A stretch of DNA of 64,000 bases from Paraplanobispora takensis (GTDB taxonomy: Bacteria > Actinomycetota > Actinomycetes > Streptosporangiales > Streptosporangiaceae). Location: contig NZ_BOOK01000032.1 of the NCBI RefSeq assembly GCF_016863195.1, positions 62,001 to 126,000 of the forward strand, written 5' to 3'. Of the stretch, positions 16,368 to 26,272 are shown piece after piece (the stretch's first letter is position 1; every line of letters starts with the position of its first letter). A program made the translations under genes and the position numbers. The notes under the pieces are model-generated. The model made no database searches and was not told where the DNA came from. It saw only the letters and a program-made list of their open reading frames with translations.

Positions 16368-19300
16368 ATGTCAGACTCGTTTGTGCATCTTCACGTTCAC
16401 ACGGAGTACTCCATGCTCGATGGAGCCGCCCGTTTGAAGCAGATGTTCAAGCAGGTCGGAGACCTGGGCATGCCGGCCATCGCGATCACCGACCACGGCA
16501 ACATGCACGGCGCCTACGACTTCTACAAGCAGGCCACCGGCGCCGGCATCAAGCCGATCATCGGCATCGAGGCCTACGTCGCGCCCGCCTCCCGCCACCA
16601 GAAGAAGCCGGTGCTGTGGGGCGAGCCGCACCAGAAGAGGGACGACGTCTCGGCGGGTGGCTACTACACCCACATGACGATCTGGGCGCGCAACGAGCGC
16701 GGGCTGAAGAACCTGATGAAGCTCAGCTCCCGCGCCTACACCGAGGGCTTCGTGCGCAAGTGGGCCCGGATGGACGCCGAGATCCTCGCCGAGCACTCCG
16801 AGGGCCTGATGGCCACCACCGGCTGCCCCTCGGGCGAGGTGCAGACCCGCCTGCGCCTGGGGCAGTACGACGAGGCCCTGGCCGCCGCGGCGAAGTTCCA
16901 GGAGCTCTTCGGCAAGGACAACTACTACCTGGAGATCATGGATCACGGCCTCGACATCGAGCGCCGGGTCCGCGACGGGCTGACCAGGATCTCCAAGGAA
17001 CTTGGCATCCCCCCGCTGGTCACCAACGACTCCCACTACACCTACGAGTCGGACGCCACCTCCCACGACGCGTTGCTGTGCATCCAGACCGGCAAGCAGC
17101 TGTCCGACCCCGACCGCTTCCGCTTCGACGGCTCCGGCTACTACATCAAGACCGCCGACGAGATGCGCGCGGTCGACTCCTCGGACCTGTGGGCCGAGGG
17201 CTGCCGCAACACCCTCCTGGTCGCCGAGAAGGTCGAGCCCGAGGGCATGTTCAAGTTCAAGAACCTGATGCCGACCTTCCCGATCCCCGAGGGCATGACG
17301 GAGGAGGAGTACTTCCGCCAGCAGGTCTGGGAGGGCATGGCGCGCCGCTTCCCCGAGGGCGTCGACGAGGAGCACCGGGCCTGGGCCGAGAAGGAGCTCG
17401 GCGTCATCATCCAGATGGGCTTCCCGTCCTACTTCCTCGTGGTCGCCGACTTCATCATGTGGGCCAAGCGCAACGGCATCCGGGTGGGCCCGGGCCGAGG
17501 CTCGGCGGCCGGTTCGCTGGTGGCCTACGCGCTGGGCATCACCGACCTCGACCCGATCCCGCACGGCCTGATCTTCGAGCGGTTCCTCAACCCCGAGCGC
17601 GTCTCCATGCCCGACGTCGACATCGACTTCGACGAGCGCCGGCGCGGCGACGTGATCCGCTACGTGACCGAGAAGTGGGGCGCCGACAAGGTCGCCATGA
17701 TCGCCACCTTCGGCACCATCAAGGCGAAGGCGGCCATCAAGGACGCCGGTCGCGTCCTCGGCCACCCCTACGCCCTGGGCGACAAGGTCTCCAAGGCGTT
17801 CCCGCCCGCGGTGATGGGCAAGGACATCCCGCTGGCGGGCATCTTCGACAAGGAGCACCCGCGCTTCAACGAGGCGGGTGAGCTGCGCCGGCTGTACGAG
17901 GAGGACGTCGACGTCAAGGCGACGATCGACCTCGGCAGGGGCCTGGAGGGCCTGATCCGGCAGACCGGCGTGCACGCCGCCGGCGTCATCATGTCGTCGG
18001 AGGTGCTGACCGACTACATCCCGATCATGCGCCGCGACTCCGACGGCGCGATCATCACGCAGTTCGACTATCCGACCTGCGAGACGCTCGGCCTGCTGAA
18101 GATGGACTTCCTGGGCCTGCGCAACCTCACCATCATCGACGACTGCCTCAAGGCCATCGAGGCCAACACCGGCAACAAGATCGAACTGCTCGACCTGCCG
18201 CTGGACGACGTCAAGACGTACGAGCTGCTGGCCCGCGGCGACACGCTCGGCATCTTCCAGCTGGACGGCGGCGGCATGCGCTCGCTGCTGCGGCTGATGC
18301 GCCCGGACAACTTCGAGGACATCTCCGCGGCGCTCGCGCTCTATCGCCCCGGTCCGATGGGAGCCAACTCCCACACCAACTACGCGATGCGCAAGAACGG
18401 CCAGCAGGAGATCACTCCGATCCATCCCGAGCTGGAGGAACCGCTCAAGGAGATCCTCGACACGACCTACGGCCTGATCGTCTATCAGGAGCAGGTCATG
18501 GCCATCGCGCAGAAGGTCGCCAACTACTCCCTGGGCGGCGCCGACCTGCTGCGCCGGGCGATGGGCAAGAAGAAGAAGTCCGAGCTGGACAAGCAGTTCG
18601 AGACCTTCGAGCAGGGCATGAAGGACAACGGCTTCTCCGCCGCCGCCATCAAGGCCCTGTGGGACATCCTGCTGCCCTTCTCCGACTACGCCTTCAACAA
18701 GGCCCACACCGCCGGGTACGGCCTGGTCTCCTACTGGACCGCCTATCTCAAGGCCAACTACCCGGCCGAGTACATGGCCGGGCTGCTGACCTCGGTCAAG
18801 GACGACAAGGACAAGTCGGCGCTCTACCTCAACGAGTGCCGCCGCATGGGCATCAAGGTGCTCCCGCCGGACGTCAACGACTCCGACTTCGACTTCACCC
18901 CGCGCGGCAGCGACGTGCGCTTCGGCCTGTCGGCCATCCGCAACGTCGGCGGCAACGTCGTCGACGGGATCATCTCCGCGCGCAAGGAGAAGGGGCGCTT
19001 CACCGACTTCAAGGACTTCCTGCGCAAGGTCCCGGCGGTCGTCTGCAACAAGCGCGTCATCGAGTCGCTGATCAAGGCCGGCGCCTTCGACTCCTTCGAC
19101 CACGTCCGCAAGGGCCTGGTGATGATCCATGAGCAGGCCGTCGACGCGATCATCGACATCAAGAAGAACGAGGCGATCGGGCAGGACTCCCTGTTCGGCG
19201 CCGTCGACGGCGCCGAGGACCAGACCTTCGACGTGCAGATCCCGCCGGGGGAGTGGGACAAGACCACCCTGCTGGCGTTCGAGCGGGAGATGCTCGGCCT

Positions 19301-19889
19301 GTACGTCTCCGACCACCCGCTCTTCGGCGTCGAGCACATCCTCGCCGCGGGCGCCGACTGCTCGGTGGCCGCCCTGCAGGACGAGAGCCGCCCCGACGGC
19401 CAGATCGTCACCGTCGGCGGCATCCTGAGCGGCGTCCAGCGCAAGGTCACCAAGAAGGGCGACACCTGGGTCCTCACCCAGCTGGAGGACCTGGAGGGCG
19501 CCATCGAGGTGATGGTCTTCCCCTCGGCCTACCAGCTGTGCTCGACGATCCTGGCCGAGGACGCGATCGTCTTCGTCAAGGGCCGCCTGGACAAGCGCGA
19601 GGACGTCGGGAAGATCATCGCCATGGAGGTGACGGCCCCCGACCTGACGGCCGAAGCGGGCGGCCCCCTCCTGGTCAGCGTTCCCCTGGCCCGGTGCACC
19701 CCCCCGGTGGTCGGCCGCCTCAAGGAGGTCCTGACCACCCACCCGGGCACCACCGAGGTCCACCTCCAGGTCCACAACGGCCCCAAGACCACGGTCATGC
19801 GCCTCGACGACCGCCTCCGCGTCTCCCCGTCCCCGGCTTTGATGGGCGACCTCAAACAACTCCTCGGCCCCGCCTGCCTGGGCGCCTGA
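16368..19889 (+). CDS. dnaE: DNA polymerase III alpha subunit
   Basis: The protein has 1173 aa, the usual length of DnaE1. The N-terminal PHP domain opens with [15 protein letters not shown]. The catalytic palm carries PDVDIDFD (three acidic residues of the polymerase site, near residue 417). The tau-binding/fingers region has [12 protein letters not shown] and [13 protein letters not shown], and near the C-terminus an OB-fold ([21 protein letters not shown]) is recognisable. It replicates the chromosome as part of the Pol III holoenzyme. The ATG at 16368 follows GGGGGAGG. Its stop is only 16 bp from the 474-bp inverted repeat arm. It carries no internal intein. Confidence 0.98.
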   Translation: MSDSFVHLHVHTEYSMLDGAARLKQMFKQVGDLGMPAIAITDHGNMHGAYDFYKQATGAGIKPIIGIEAYVAPASRHQKKPVLWGEPHQKRDDVSAGGYYTHMTIWARNERGLKNLMKLSSRAYTEGFVRKWARMDAEILAEHSEGLMATTGCPSGEVQTRLRLGQYDEALAAAAKFQELFGKDNYYLEIMDHGLDIERRVRDGLTRISKELGIPPLVTNDSHYTYESDATSHDALLCIQTGKQLSDPDRFRFDGSGYYIKTADEMRAVDSSDLWAEGCRNTLLVAEKVEPEGMFKFKNLMPTFPIPEGMTEEEYFRQQVWEGMARRFPEGVDEEHRAWAEKELGVIIQMGFPSYFLVVADFIMWAKRNGIRVGPGRGSAAGSLVAYALGITDLDPIPHGLIFERFLNPERVSMPDVDIDFDERRRGDVIRYVTEKWGADKVAMIATFGTIKAKAAIKDAGRVLGHPYALGDKVSKAFPPAVMGKDIPLAGIFDKEHPRFNEAGELRRLYEEDVDVKATIDLGRGLEGLIRQTGVHAAGVIMSSEVLTDYIPIMRRDSDGAIITQFDYPTCETLGLLKMDFLGLRNLTIIDDCLKAIEANTGNKIELLDLPLDDVKTYELLARGDTLGIFQLDGGGMRSLLRLMRPDNFEDISAALALYRPGPMGANSHTNYAMRKNGQQEITPIHPELEEPLKEILDTTYGLIVYQEQVMAIAQKVANYSLGGADLLRRAMGKKKKSELDKQFETFEQGMKDNGFSAAAIKALWDILLPFSDYAFNKAHTAGYGLVSYWTAYLKANYPAEYMAGLLTSVKDDKDKSALYLNECRRMGIKVLPPDVNDSDFDFTPRGSDVRFGLSAIRNVGGNVVDGIISARKEKGRFTDFKDFLRKVPAVVCNKRVIESLIKAGAFDSFDHVRKGLVMIHEQAVDAIIDIKKNEAIGQDSLFGAVDGAEDQTFDVQIPPGEWDKTTLLAFEREMLGLYVSDHPLFGVEHILAAGADCSVAALQDESRPDGQIVTVGGILSGVQRKVTKKGDTWVLTQLEDLEGAIEVMVFPSAYQLCSTILAEDAIVFVKGRLDKREDVGKIIAMEVTAPDLTAEAGGPLLVSVPLARCTPPVVGRLKEVLTTHPGTTEVHLQVHNGPKTTVMRLDDRLRVSPSPALMGDLKQLLGPACLGA

Positions 19890-19905
19890 GTCCCGCGCCG
19901 GGCAC

Positions 19906-20379
19906 GGGGTCGGCGCCGGGTACGGCGCGGGTTCGAGTCAGGGCATCGGCAGCGGTACGGGGTCGGCGCCGGGTACGGCGCGGGTTCGAGCCGAGGCATC
20001 GGCGCCGGTGCGGCGGGACGGGGGGCGGTGGTGGTCGGCGCCTTCGTACGGCGGCCGGGGTGGGTGGTGTGGTCGTGCTGGGCGGGTGGGTGTTCCGGCC
20101 GGCCGTCTCAGTTGCTGTCTCGTGCCTTCAGGCCTCCGGCCTGTCCGGGTGCGCGGGGTTGCGGTCCTTTTTCCACGCCGGCCTGCACACCCGCCCGCGC
20201 CGCACTCCTGGCGCTCCGCCGTACCCATGCGGGCCGTATGGTGCGGGTCTTTCCCGGACGACCGGGGTGCGGTGGGTGGCTGAAGCGCGGGTGCGGGGCC
20301 GTTCAGGGCGGGGCGCCGTCGCCTTGCGGCCATGCTGGCGGGAAGGAGCTCAGGGCGGGCCGCCGTACCCGGCGCCCGA
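19906..20379 (+). repeat. 474-bp inverted repeat, left arm
   Basis: This arm matches the reverse complement of 22135-22608 over its full 474 bp; I found one mismatch near the outer end (GGCGCCGGG against GGCACCGGG). It contains two direct copies of a unit of about 33 bp (CGGGGTCGGCGCCGGGTACG... at about 19905 and 19958) and ends with CCGTACCCGGCGCCCGA, an imperfect inverse of its own beginning, giving a MITE-like outline. Open frames through it are arginine/glycine/proline-rich and look non-coding. Its outer end lies 16 bp after the dnaE stop. Confidence 0.93.
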
Positions 20380-20458
20380 CCTTGAGGCGTACCTCATCGG
20401 CGGTGCCCTGGGGCCGGGGCGGCAGCGGCGATGACGGGATCGGATGCGAATTCCGGGT
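20380..20458. other. Spacer between left repeat arm and methyltransferase
   Basis: 79 bp without a gene, between the inner end of the repeat arm and the stop of the methyltransferase. Base composition falls here relative to the arm. Confidence 0.4.
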
Positions 20459-21121
20459 TCAGATCCGTTTGATTGTCGCGAGCCAGGCCGGTGCGCCGTC
20501 CTCGTGGTATCTCGTTCGGATCCGGGCCGCTTCGACGGCGATGACGTTCCATCCATCGCCGGGGCTGAACGACGTTCTCAACTCTTCCTGGCTGACGGGG
20601 TGCGGGCCGGTATCCGGACCTTCGTCGCTGAAGCACAACACATACAGGGTTCCGCCGCGCTCGGTCACCGACGCCAGACTCGTCACATATCCGGACCGCT
20701 CGTCAGCGTCGAAGGTATGGAACAGGCCGCAATCCAGCACCGTCTCGAATTTACGCTCCAGACGCTCCAGCCGGAAAGCGTCGGCCACAGCGAATTCGGC
20801 CGCGATCCCGCGCCCGTCGGCCTCCGCACGGGCGGTCGCCAGCGCGGTCTCGGCCACGTCGACGCCCAGAACCGGTAATCCCAGCGAAGCGATGTGAAGA
20901 GCGTTCTCGCCGGTCCCGCAACCCGCGTCGAGTACCGCTCCGGTGAATCCGCCTTCGGAGGCCAAACGCGCTATCACGGGCTGAGGCCGGCCGATATCCC
21001 AAGGTGCGGGCCCGTCGTGGTAGGACGCGTCCCAGGACAGTCCCGTCATCCGTTCGTGGCTGGTCGGGTGCCGATCGCCGAATGGGTTGCCCGCAGGGTT
21101 TTCCGGTCGCTCCGACACCAT
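20459..21121 (-). CDS. Class I SAM-dependent methyltransferase (cargo of the inverted-repeat element)
   Basis: The protein has 220 aa from ATG 21121; a start at ATG 21049 (MTGLSWDASYHDG) is also plausible. Motif I AVLDAGCGTGENALHIA, an acidic residue after beta 2 (GVDVAE), motif II region (AVADAF...LDCGLFHTFD) and motif III (TERGGTLYVLCFSDE) mark a Rossmann methyltransferase of the Methyltransf_25/TehB-like group. The methyl acceptor is unknown. Codon and base use are less GC-biased than the flanking dnaE and PBP genes, consistent with a transferred segment. It looks intact, unlike the other two reading frames between the repeat arms. Confidence 0.85.
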   Translation of the reverse strand: MVSERPENPAGNPFGDRHPTSHERMTGLSWDASYHDGPAPWDIGRPQPVIARLASEGGFTGAVLDAGCGTGENALHIASLGLPVLGVDVAETALATARAEADGRGIAAEFAVADAFRLERLERKFETVLDCGLFHTFDADERSGYVTSLASVTERGGTLYVLCFSDEGPDTGPHPVSQEELRTSFSPGDGWNVIAVEAARIRTRYHEDGAPAWLATIKRI

Positions 21122-21253
21122 CGCACCCCCGTAACGGATCGTGCCGCCTCGTCGCGGCCCGTCAATTCACGGATCTCGGCTATTCCTATTTCGGTCACCA
21201 CGTCAGGTCGTTACACGGGCCCCACCCTACTGCTACATGTTTGACTTATATAA

Positions 21254-21661
21254 GTGGACCTTCGCTGCGAGCCGCCCCGCCTGCTGAAGGTCAGCTGGCT
21301 GTACGGCGAGGACCCCGGTTTCTCCGAGGTGGAGGTGCGCCTGTCGAGCCAGGACGGCGGCACCTTGCTGGAGTTGCGCCACACCGCCGAGGTGCCGCCG
21401 GAGATGTGGTCGGGTTACGGCCCCGGTGCCGTCGGCGTGGGCTGGGACCTGGCCTTCCTGGGTCTCGGCCTGCACCTGTCGGGTGCGCCCCAGATCGACG
21501 AGAACACCTTTCACCGGACCGACGAGGGCCGGCGCTTCATCACCGCCGCCTGCCGGGCCTGGGGCCGGGCCCACGAGGCCGCAGGCGGCCCGCCCGACCA
21601 GGTCGCCGCCACGGTCGCCAACACCATCACCTTCTACGCCCCCGAAGGGGAACCGGTCTGA
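21254..21661 (+). pseudogene. N-terminally truncated AHSA1/SRPBCC-domain gene
   Basis: The frame from GTG 21254 encodes 135 aa matching the C-terminal two-thirds of an AHSA1/SRPBCC START-like protein (RCEPPRLLKVSWLYG, VEVRLSSQDGGTLLELRHT, GWDLAFLGLGLHL). Family members carry about 60 more N-terminal residues before this point, including the first strands of the fold. Upstream, the sequence switches to an AT-rich stretch (TTTGACTTATATAAG at about 21240) with no homologous continuation. The gene has lost its start, probably by the rearrangement that built the element. Such genes usually follow an ArsR-type regulator, which is absent here. Confidence 0.75.
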
Positions 21662-22074
21662 CCCGGCAGATCGCGGACAGAGGTTTTCCGGATATCAGCC
21701 CGCGCTGCACCAGTAGGCGAGTTGCCTGCTCGTGCTCTTGACCACCCGAGGTACGGACTCCTCTGTGGCCAGATCTGCAGCAGGTAGCGGTCGATGATCT
21801 CCCTTGAGACGTCCGTCGTCGCAGCGTCCTCGTAGCCGTCGGTGTCCGCTCCGGGATCGTGATCGGCCACCGTCACGGAGAAACCCACGGTGCCCGTGTG
21901 CCGACCCGTGATCAGGAAGGCGCTGTCGTCTTTCACCCGGATGATCCCGACGGGATGCGCGGGGTGGTCGTCGAGCAGATCCCCGGGCCCCACGGCATCG
22001 TCGATCTCGTCGATGAGATACGCCTGCCCATAGTGGACGCCGAGATCGAACGACCTGGTCTGTATGGCGGTCAT
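21634..22074 (-). pseudogene. Hypothetical protein, probably C-terminally altered remnant
   Basis: From ATG 22074 a 146-aa product begins MTAIQTRSFDLGVHYGQAYL. The first ~100 residues, including FLITGRHTGTVGFSVTVADHDP, resemble a family of uncharacterised actinomycete proteins whose members continue with a second half that I do not see. After about residue 103 the sequence becomes Arg/Ser/Gly-rich and runs across the opposite-strand end of the AHSA1 remnant, overlapping it by 28 bp. I read it as a truncated gene at a rearrangement junction. No function is known to me for the family. Confidence 0.5.
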
Positions 22075-22134
22075 GGTCGGCAGACCTACGGCCGCGGACC
22101 GACATCTCCTTCGCCCTTTGCCGAGGTCCCGCCA

Positions 22135-22608
22135 TCGGGCGCCGGGTACGGCGGCCCGCCCTGAGCTCCTTCCCGCCAGCATGGCCGCAAGGCGACGGCG
22201 CCCCGCCCTGAACGGCCCCGCACCCGCGCTTCAGCCACCCACCGCACCCCGGTCGTCCGGGAAAGACCCGCACCATACGGCCCGCATGGGTACGGCGGAG
22301 CGCCAGGAGTGCGGCGCGGGCGGGTGTGCAGGCCGGCGTGGAAAAAGGACCGCAACCCCGCGCACCCGGACAGGCCGGAGGCCTGAAGGCACGAGACAGC
22401 AACTGAGACGGCCGGCCGGAACACCCACCCGCCCAGCACGACCACACCACCCACCCCGGCCGCCGTACGAAGGCGCCGACCACCACCGCCCCCCGTCCCG
22501 CCGCACCGGCGCCGATGCCTCGGCTCGAACCCGCGCCGTACCCGGCGCCGACCCCGTACCGCTGCCGATGCCCTGACTCGAACCCGCGCCGTACCCGGTG
22601 CCGACCCC
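22135..22608 (-). repeat. 474-bp inverted repeat, right arm
   Basis: This is the reverse complement of 19906-20379, equal in length and nearly identical. The outer end lies 10 bp from the stop codon of the PBP gene (22619), as the left arm lies 16 bp from the dnaE stop. The two arms thus mark both boundaries of a 2.7-kb insertion between convergent genes. I see no flanking target-site duplication. Confidence 0.93.
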
Positions 22609-22618
22609 GCCGTGTGAA

Positions 22619-24817
22619 TCAGCGGTTCAGGATGTTCTGCCAGGGGCGGAAGCGGGGCTTCTTGCGGAACGGGGACCCGGGGCGGTCGGCGTGGGGGCCC
22701 TTGGCCGTGCGGGGTGGGGTGAGGACCGGGGTGTGGCCGCCGCCGAAGCGGGACATGTCGGGGCGCTGGAAGGCCGAGGCCGGGACGCCTTTCAGGGCGG
22801 CGGACATGGAGGCCACCCAGATCGGGCCCGGCAGGGCGGCGCCCTCGACCCGGCCGTAGAACCGGTCGCCGATCTTGACGTTCCGCAGCGGATGGCGGTA
22901 GGAGCCGCGGATGTCACCGACGCTGACGGCCGCGGCGAGGTCGGGCGTGTAGCCGGCGAACCAGGCCGAGGTGTAGCCGTTGTTGGTCCCGGTCTTGCCC
23001 GCGGCGGGCCGGCCGATGCCCTGGCCGCTCATCGTGCCCCGCTGGAACACCCCGGTCAGCACGTAGTTGACCGCGTCGGCGACCTTCGGGTCGATCGCCT
23101 GGCGGCAGACCGGCCGGACGGGCACGCGGACACCGTTCCGGTCGGTCATCTCGGTGATCGCGACCGGGCGGCAATAACGACCCCGCGCGGCGAACGCGGC
23201 GAAGGCCCCGGCCACCGTCAGCGGGTCCATCTCGTTGATCCCGAGGGTGAAGGTCGGCACCTCGCGCAGCGGCGTGCCGTCCGCCCGGGCGATGCCGAGC
23301 ACCCGGGCGGTCTTCACCACGGGGCACAGGCCGATCCGGCGCTCCAGCGCCATGAAGAAGATGTTCACCGATTTCCACGTGCCGCTGGAGAGGCTGTACG
23401 CGCCGGGGTGGCGCCTGCCGTCGGAGTTGAAGATCTTGGCGTTGGGGGCGTTGACCGGGCGGCCCGCGCAGTCGGCGAAGCCCTTGGCGGGGACGAACAC
23501 GCCGGGGGTGACGAAGCCCCGGTTGAACCGCCAGCCCTTCCTCAGCGCGGCGGCCAGGGTGAACACCTTGAAGGTGGACCCGGCCTGGAAGCCCATCCCG
23601 CCGCCGTGGGCGACGTCGGCGGCCAGGTTGAAGGTGGTGCGCGGGCCGAGGTTGCTGTTGCCGGGGTTGCGGCCGTATTTCTTGCTGGTGGCCAGGGCGC
23701 GGATGCGCCCGGTGCCGGGTTCGATCATGGCCTCGGCGGCGACCTCGGTGTCGCGCGGGTCGACCCGTGCGGAGATGGCGCGCTCGGCGGCCCTCTGGGC
23801 GGCCGGGTCCAGGGTGGTGCGCAGGATGATGCCGCCCTTGGCCAGACGGGCCTCGCGTTCCTCGCGGGTGCGTCCGAACAGGGGGTTGCCGAGCATCTCC
23901 CGCTGGATGTAGACGCAGAAGTAGGGATAGGCGCTGCCGGCGCAGCCGCCGGGTTCGGGCTTCAGCCGGATGCCCAGGGGCGTGCGCCGGGCGGCGTCCG
24001 CCTCGGCGCGGGTGACGGCCCCCGTCTCGGCCATCCGGCTCAGTACGAGGTCCCTGCGCTGCTTGAGCCGCTCGCGGTGTCCCGCGCCCAGCGACGGGTC
24101 CGTCCCGTACGGCGTGCGCACCGCCCCGGCCAGGGCCGCCGCCTGCGGAAGGGACAGCCTCGAGGCCGGGACCGAGAAGAACCGCTGGGCCGCGGCCTCC
24201 ACCCCGAACGCGCCGGCGCCGAAGTAGGCGATGTTGAGATAGCGCTCCAGGAGCTCGGCCTTGGTGTACTTGTCCTCCATGGCCAGCGCGTACCGCAGCT
24301 CGGTGATCTTGCGCTTCAGGTTGGGCGCCCGGGCCTGGTCGCGTTCGGCGTCGGTCTCGGCGTTCTCGACCAGGATGTTCTTCACGAGCTGCTGGGTGAG
24401 GGAGGATCCGCCCTGCCGTACCCCGCCGGCCTGGGTGTTGGTCACCAGCGCGCGCAGCGTCCCCTTGACGTCCAGGCCGGCGTGCTCGTAGAAGCGGGAG
24501 TCCTCGATCGCCACGATCGCCTTGCGCATGATCGGCGCGACCGCGTCGAGGCTGACGATCTTCCGGTTCTGCGAGTAGAACTGGGCGAACGGCTTGCCGT
24601 GCCGGTCCAGCAGCACCGTGCGCTGCGGGAGCGGGTTCTCCGGCGGGGCGGCCGGCAGGTCGGTGAAGACGCCCGCGACGTTCTTCGCCGTGATGCCCGC
24701 CGTGCCGACGACCGGCAGCACGATCGCCGCCGCCAAGAGCCCGCCGGCCGTTCCGCACACCGTCAGGGTACGAAGGCAGGCGACGGGCCCGCGCCTGGTG
24801 TCACGTCGGGAAGTCAC
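22619..24817 (-). CDS. Class A penicillin-binding protein (transglycosylase/transpeptidase)
   Basis: The protein has 732 aa. An N-terminal cytoplasmic stub and one membrane segment (about 18-42) are followed by the GT51 glycosyltransferase domain (EDSRFYEHAGLDVKG with catalytic Glu, QGGSSLTQQLVKN, RKITELRYALAME) and a transpeptidase domain with Ser-x-x-Lys in QAGSTFKV, Ser-x-Asn in WKSVN and KTGT. It polymerises and cross-links peptidoglycan. It has no PASTA domains. It begins with GTG 24817 and has no strong ribosome site, so the exact start is uncertain. It is convergent with dnaE across the inverted-repeat element. The C-terminal tail is short and basic (RKKPRFRPW). Confidence 0.93.
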   Translation of the reverse strand: MTSRRDTRRGPVACLRTLTVCGTAGGLLAAAIVLPVVGTAGITAKNVAGVFTDLPAAPPENPLPQRTVLLDRHGKPFAQFYSQNRKIVSLDAVAPIMRKAIVAIEDSRFYEHAGLDVKGTLRALVTNTQAGGVRQGGSSLTQQLVKNILVENAETDAERDQARAPNLKRKITELRYALAMEDKYTKAELLERYLNIAYFGAGAFGVEAAAQRFFSVPASRLSLPQAAALAGAVRTPYGTDPSLGAGHRERLKQRRDLVLSRMAETGAVTRAEADAARRTPLGIRLKPEPGGCAGSAYPYFCVYIQREMLGNPLFGRTREEREARLAKGGIILRTTLDPAAQRAAERAISARVDPRDTEVAAEAMIEPGTGRIRALATSKKYGRNPGNSNLGPRTTFNLAADVAHGGGMGFQAGSTFKVFTLAAALRKGWRFNRGFVTPGVFVPAKGFADCAGRPVNAPNAKIFNSDGRRHPGAYSLSSGTWKSVNIFFMALERRIGLCPVVKTARVLGIARADGTPLREVPTFTLGINEMDPLTVAGAFAAFAARGRYCRPVAITEMTDRNGVRVPVRPVCRQAIDPKVADAVNYVLTGVFQRGTMSGQGIGRPAAGKTGTNNGYTSAWFAGYTPDLAAAVSVGDIRGSYRHPLRNVKIGDRFYGRVEGAALPGPIWVASMSAALKGVPASAFQRPDMSRFGGGHTPVLTPPRTAKGPHADRPGSPFRKKPRFRPWQNILNR

Positions 24818-24869
24818 GCATAGTAAGGTGCAACCGGATGATCAGGTACAAACACCTGATTGCCAATCC

Positions 24870-26186
24870 TTACCCGTTCCCGACCTTCTCTCGACTGATC
24901 TTCAGTCCGAGGGAGGCGAACTGCTCGAACGGCCGGTGGTAACCCCGCTCGATGTGGTGCACCCCGCGCAGCGTGGAGGTGCCCTCCGCGGCGGCGGCGG
25001 CGAGCACGGCCGAGAAGCCCGCCCGGATGTCGGGCAGCGTCACGTCGGCGCCGCGCAGCTTGGACACCCCCCGCACGACCGCGGAGTGCTTGGCGTTGGT
25101 GTCGTGGTAGCGGCAGGCGGGACCGCCCAGGCACACGTCGAAGACCTCGATCTCGCAGCCCATCTTCTGCAGCGCGGGCACGTAGACCAGCCGGTTCTCG
25201 AACACGGTCTCGTGCAGCACCGACATGCCCTGCGCCTGGGTGAACAGCACCATCAGCGGCGTCTGCCAGTCGGTCATGAAACCGGGGTGGGTGTCGGTCT
25301 GCACCGCCGCGGCGCGCAGGCCGTCGGGGGCCGAGGCCGACAGGTAGTCGTCGGTGATGTCGAGCTGGGCGCCCATCCTGGCCAGGGTGGTGATGGCGGT
25401 GACCAGCCGGTCCTGCGGGCAGCCGTGGACCCGCACCTCACCGCCGGTGATCAGGCCGGCCGCCAGGTAGGAGAACGCCTCGATGCGGTCGCCGTTGAGC
25501 CAGGTGGAGGCGCCGTGCAGCTTCTCCACGCCCTCGATCACGATGCGGCGGTCGGGGCTGAGCTCGATCAGCGCGCCCATCCGCTGCAGGAACAGGGCCA
25601 GCTCCACCACCTCGGGCTCGGTGGCCGCGCCCTTGAGGACGGTCTTGCCCTCGGCCAGCACCGCCGACATCAGGATCGTCTCGGTGGCGCCGACGCTGGG
25701 GTAGGGCAGCTCGATCCGGGTCCCGCGCAGCCGCTTGGCCTTGGCGTAGACGCCGGTGTCGCTCACCTCGATCTCGGCGCCCATGGAGCGCAGCGCCTCG
25801 ACGTGGAAGTCGACCGGACGCCGGCCGATCGGGTCGCCGCCGACCAGCGGCACGAACGCCTCGCCCGCCAGGTGCAGCAACGGGCCGAGCATCAGGATGG
25901 GGATGCGGTTGAGACCGGTGAACGCGGAGGGGACGTGCGGGTTGATCTCGGGCCCGCGCTCGATGGAGATCTCCTTGGGAGTGATCTCCACATTGATGCC
26001 GAGCGCCCGCAGCATCTGCGCGGTGATCCCGACTTCGCCCACGTCGGGGGCGTTGTGGATGACACTCTCCCCGGATCCCAGCATGGCCGCCACCATGTGC
26101 TTGGAAACGCCGTTCTTGGATCCGCGGACCTCGACGTCCCCGCGCAGCGGGCCGGAGGGCTCGATCAGCCATACCTCTTCGTTCAC
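24870..26186 (-). CDS. murA: UDP-N-acetylglucosamine 1-carboxyvinyltransferase (MurA-like, Asp-type)
   Basis: The protein has 438 aa from GTG 26186 (MNEEVWLIEPSGPLRGDVEV); longer starts exist but add an atypical N-terminus. It catalyses the first committed step of peptidoglycan precursor synthesis, transferring enolpyruvate from PEP to UDP-GlcNAc. It has the EPSP-synthase-like fold with RGSKNGVSKHMVAA (Lys-Asn) near the start. In the loop where most MurA have GGCxIGxRPVD, this protein reads GGDPIGRRPVD: the PEP-binding Cys is Asp, as in mycobacterial MurA, which is associated with fosfomycin insensitivity. It lies 52 bp upstream of the PBP gene on the same strand. Actinomycetes often have two MurA paralogues, so this may be the second. 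Confidence 0.88.
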   Translation of the reverse strand: MNEEVWLIEPSGPLRGDVEVRGSKNGVSKHMVAAMLGSGESVIHNAPDVGEVGITAQMLRALGINVEITPKEISIERGPEINPHVPSAFTGLNRIPILMLGPLLHLAGEAFVPLVGGDPIGRRPVDFHVEALRSMGAEIEVSDTGVYAKAKRLRGTRIELPYPSVGATETILMSAVLAEGKTVLKGAATEPEVVELALFLQRMGALIELSPDRRIVIEGVEKLHGASTWLNGDRIEAFSYLAAGLITGGEVRVHGCPQDRLVTAITTLARMGAQLDITDDYLSASAPDGLRAAAVQTDTHPGFMTDWQTPLMVLFTQAQGMSVLHETVFENRLVYVPALQKMGCEIEVFDVCLGGPACRYHDTNAKHSAVVRGVSKLRGADVTLPDIRAGFSAVLAAAAAEGTSTLRGVHHIERGYHRPFEQFASLGLKISREKVGNG

Positions 26187-26272
26187 CCCGACAGAGTAAG
26201 GGATCGGATCGATGCCTTGATATTGCGAAAGCGGATGAACGGGTAGCATCGGGCCGGTCCAGGTGAAGTGAG

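Noticed and set aside
16371-19859. A 1162-codon open frame antisense to dnaE, and other long antisense frames over high-GC genes
   Set aside because: The sense strand encodes a complete DnaE with all motifs; long antisense frames are expected from GC-rich third positions. The translated text is Val/Asp/Gln/Gly-rich with no domain.
19925-20000. GGTTCGAGTC strings in the repeat arm resembling a tRNA T-arm
   Set aside because: The following bases cannot close the T-stem, and no acceptor, D or anticodon arm is found. It repeats with the 53-bp unit. No tRNA gene is supported in the window.
20008-20283. Open frames inside the 474-bp repeat arms (for example a 91-aa frame present in both)
   Set aside because: Arg/Gly/Pro/Ser/Trp-rich without motifs, no ribosome site, and all frames are open, as expected for GC-rich non-coding repeat.
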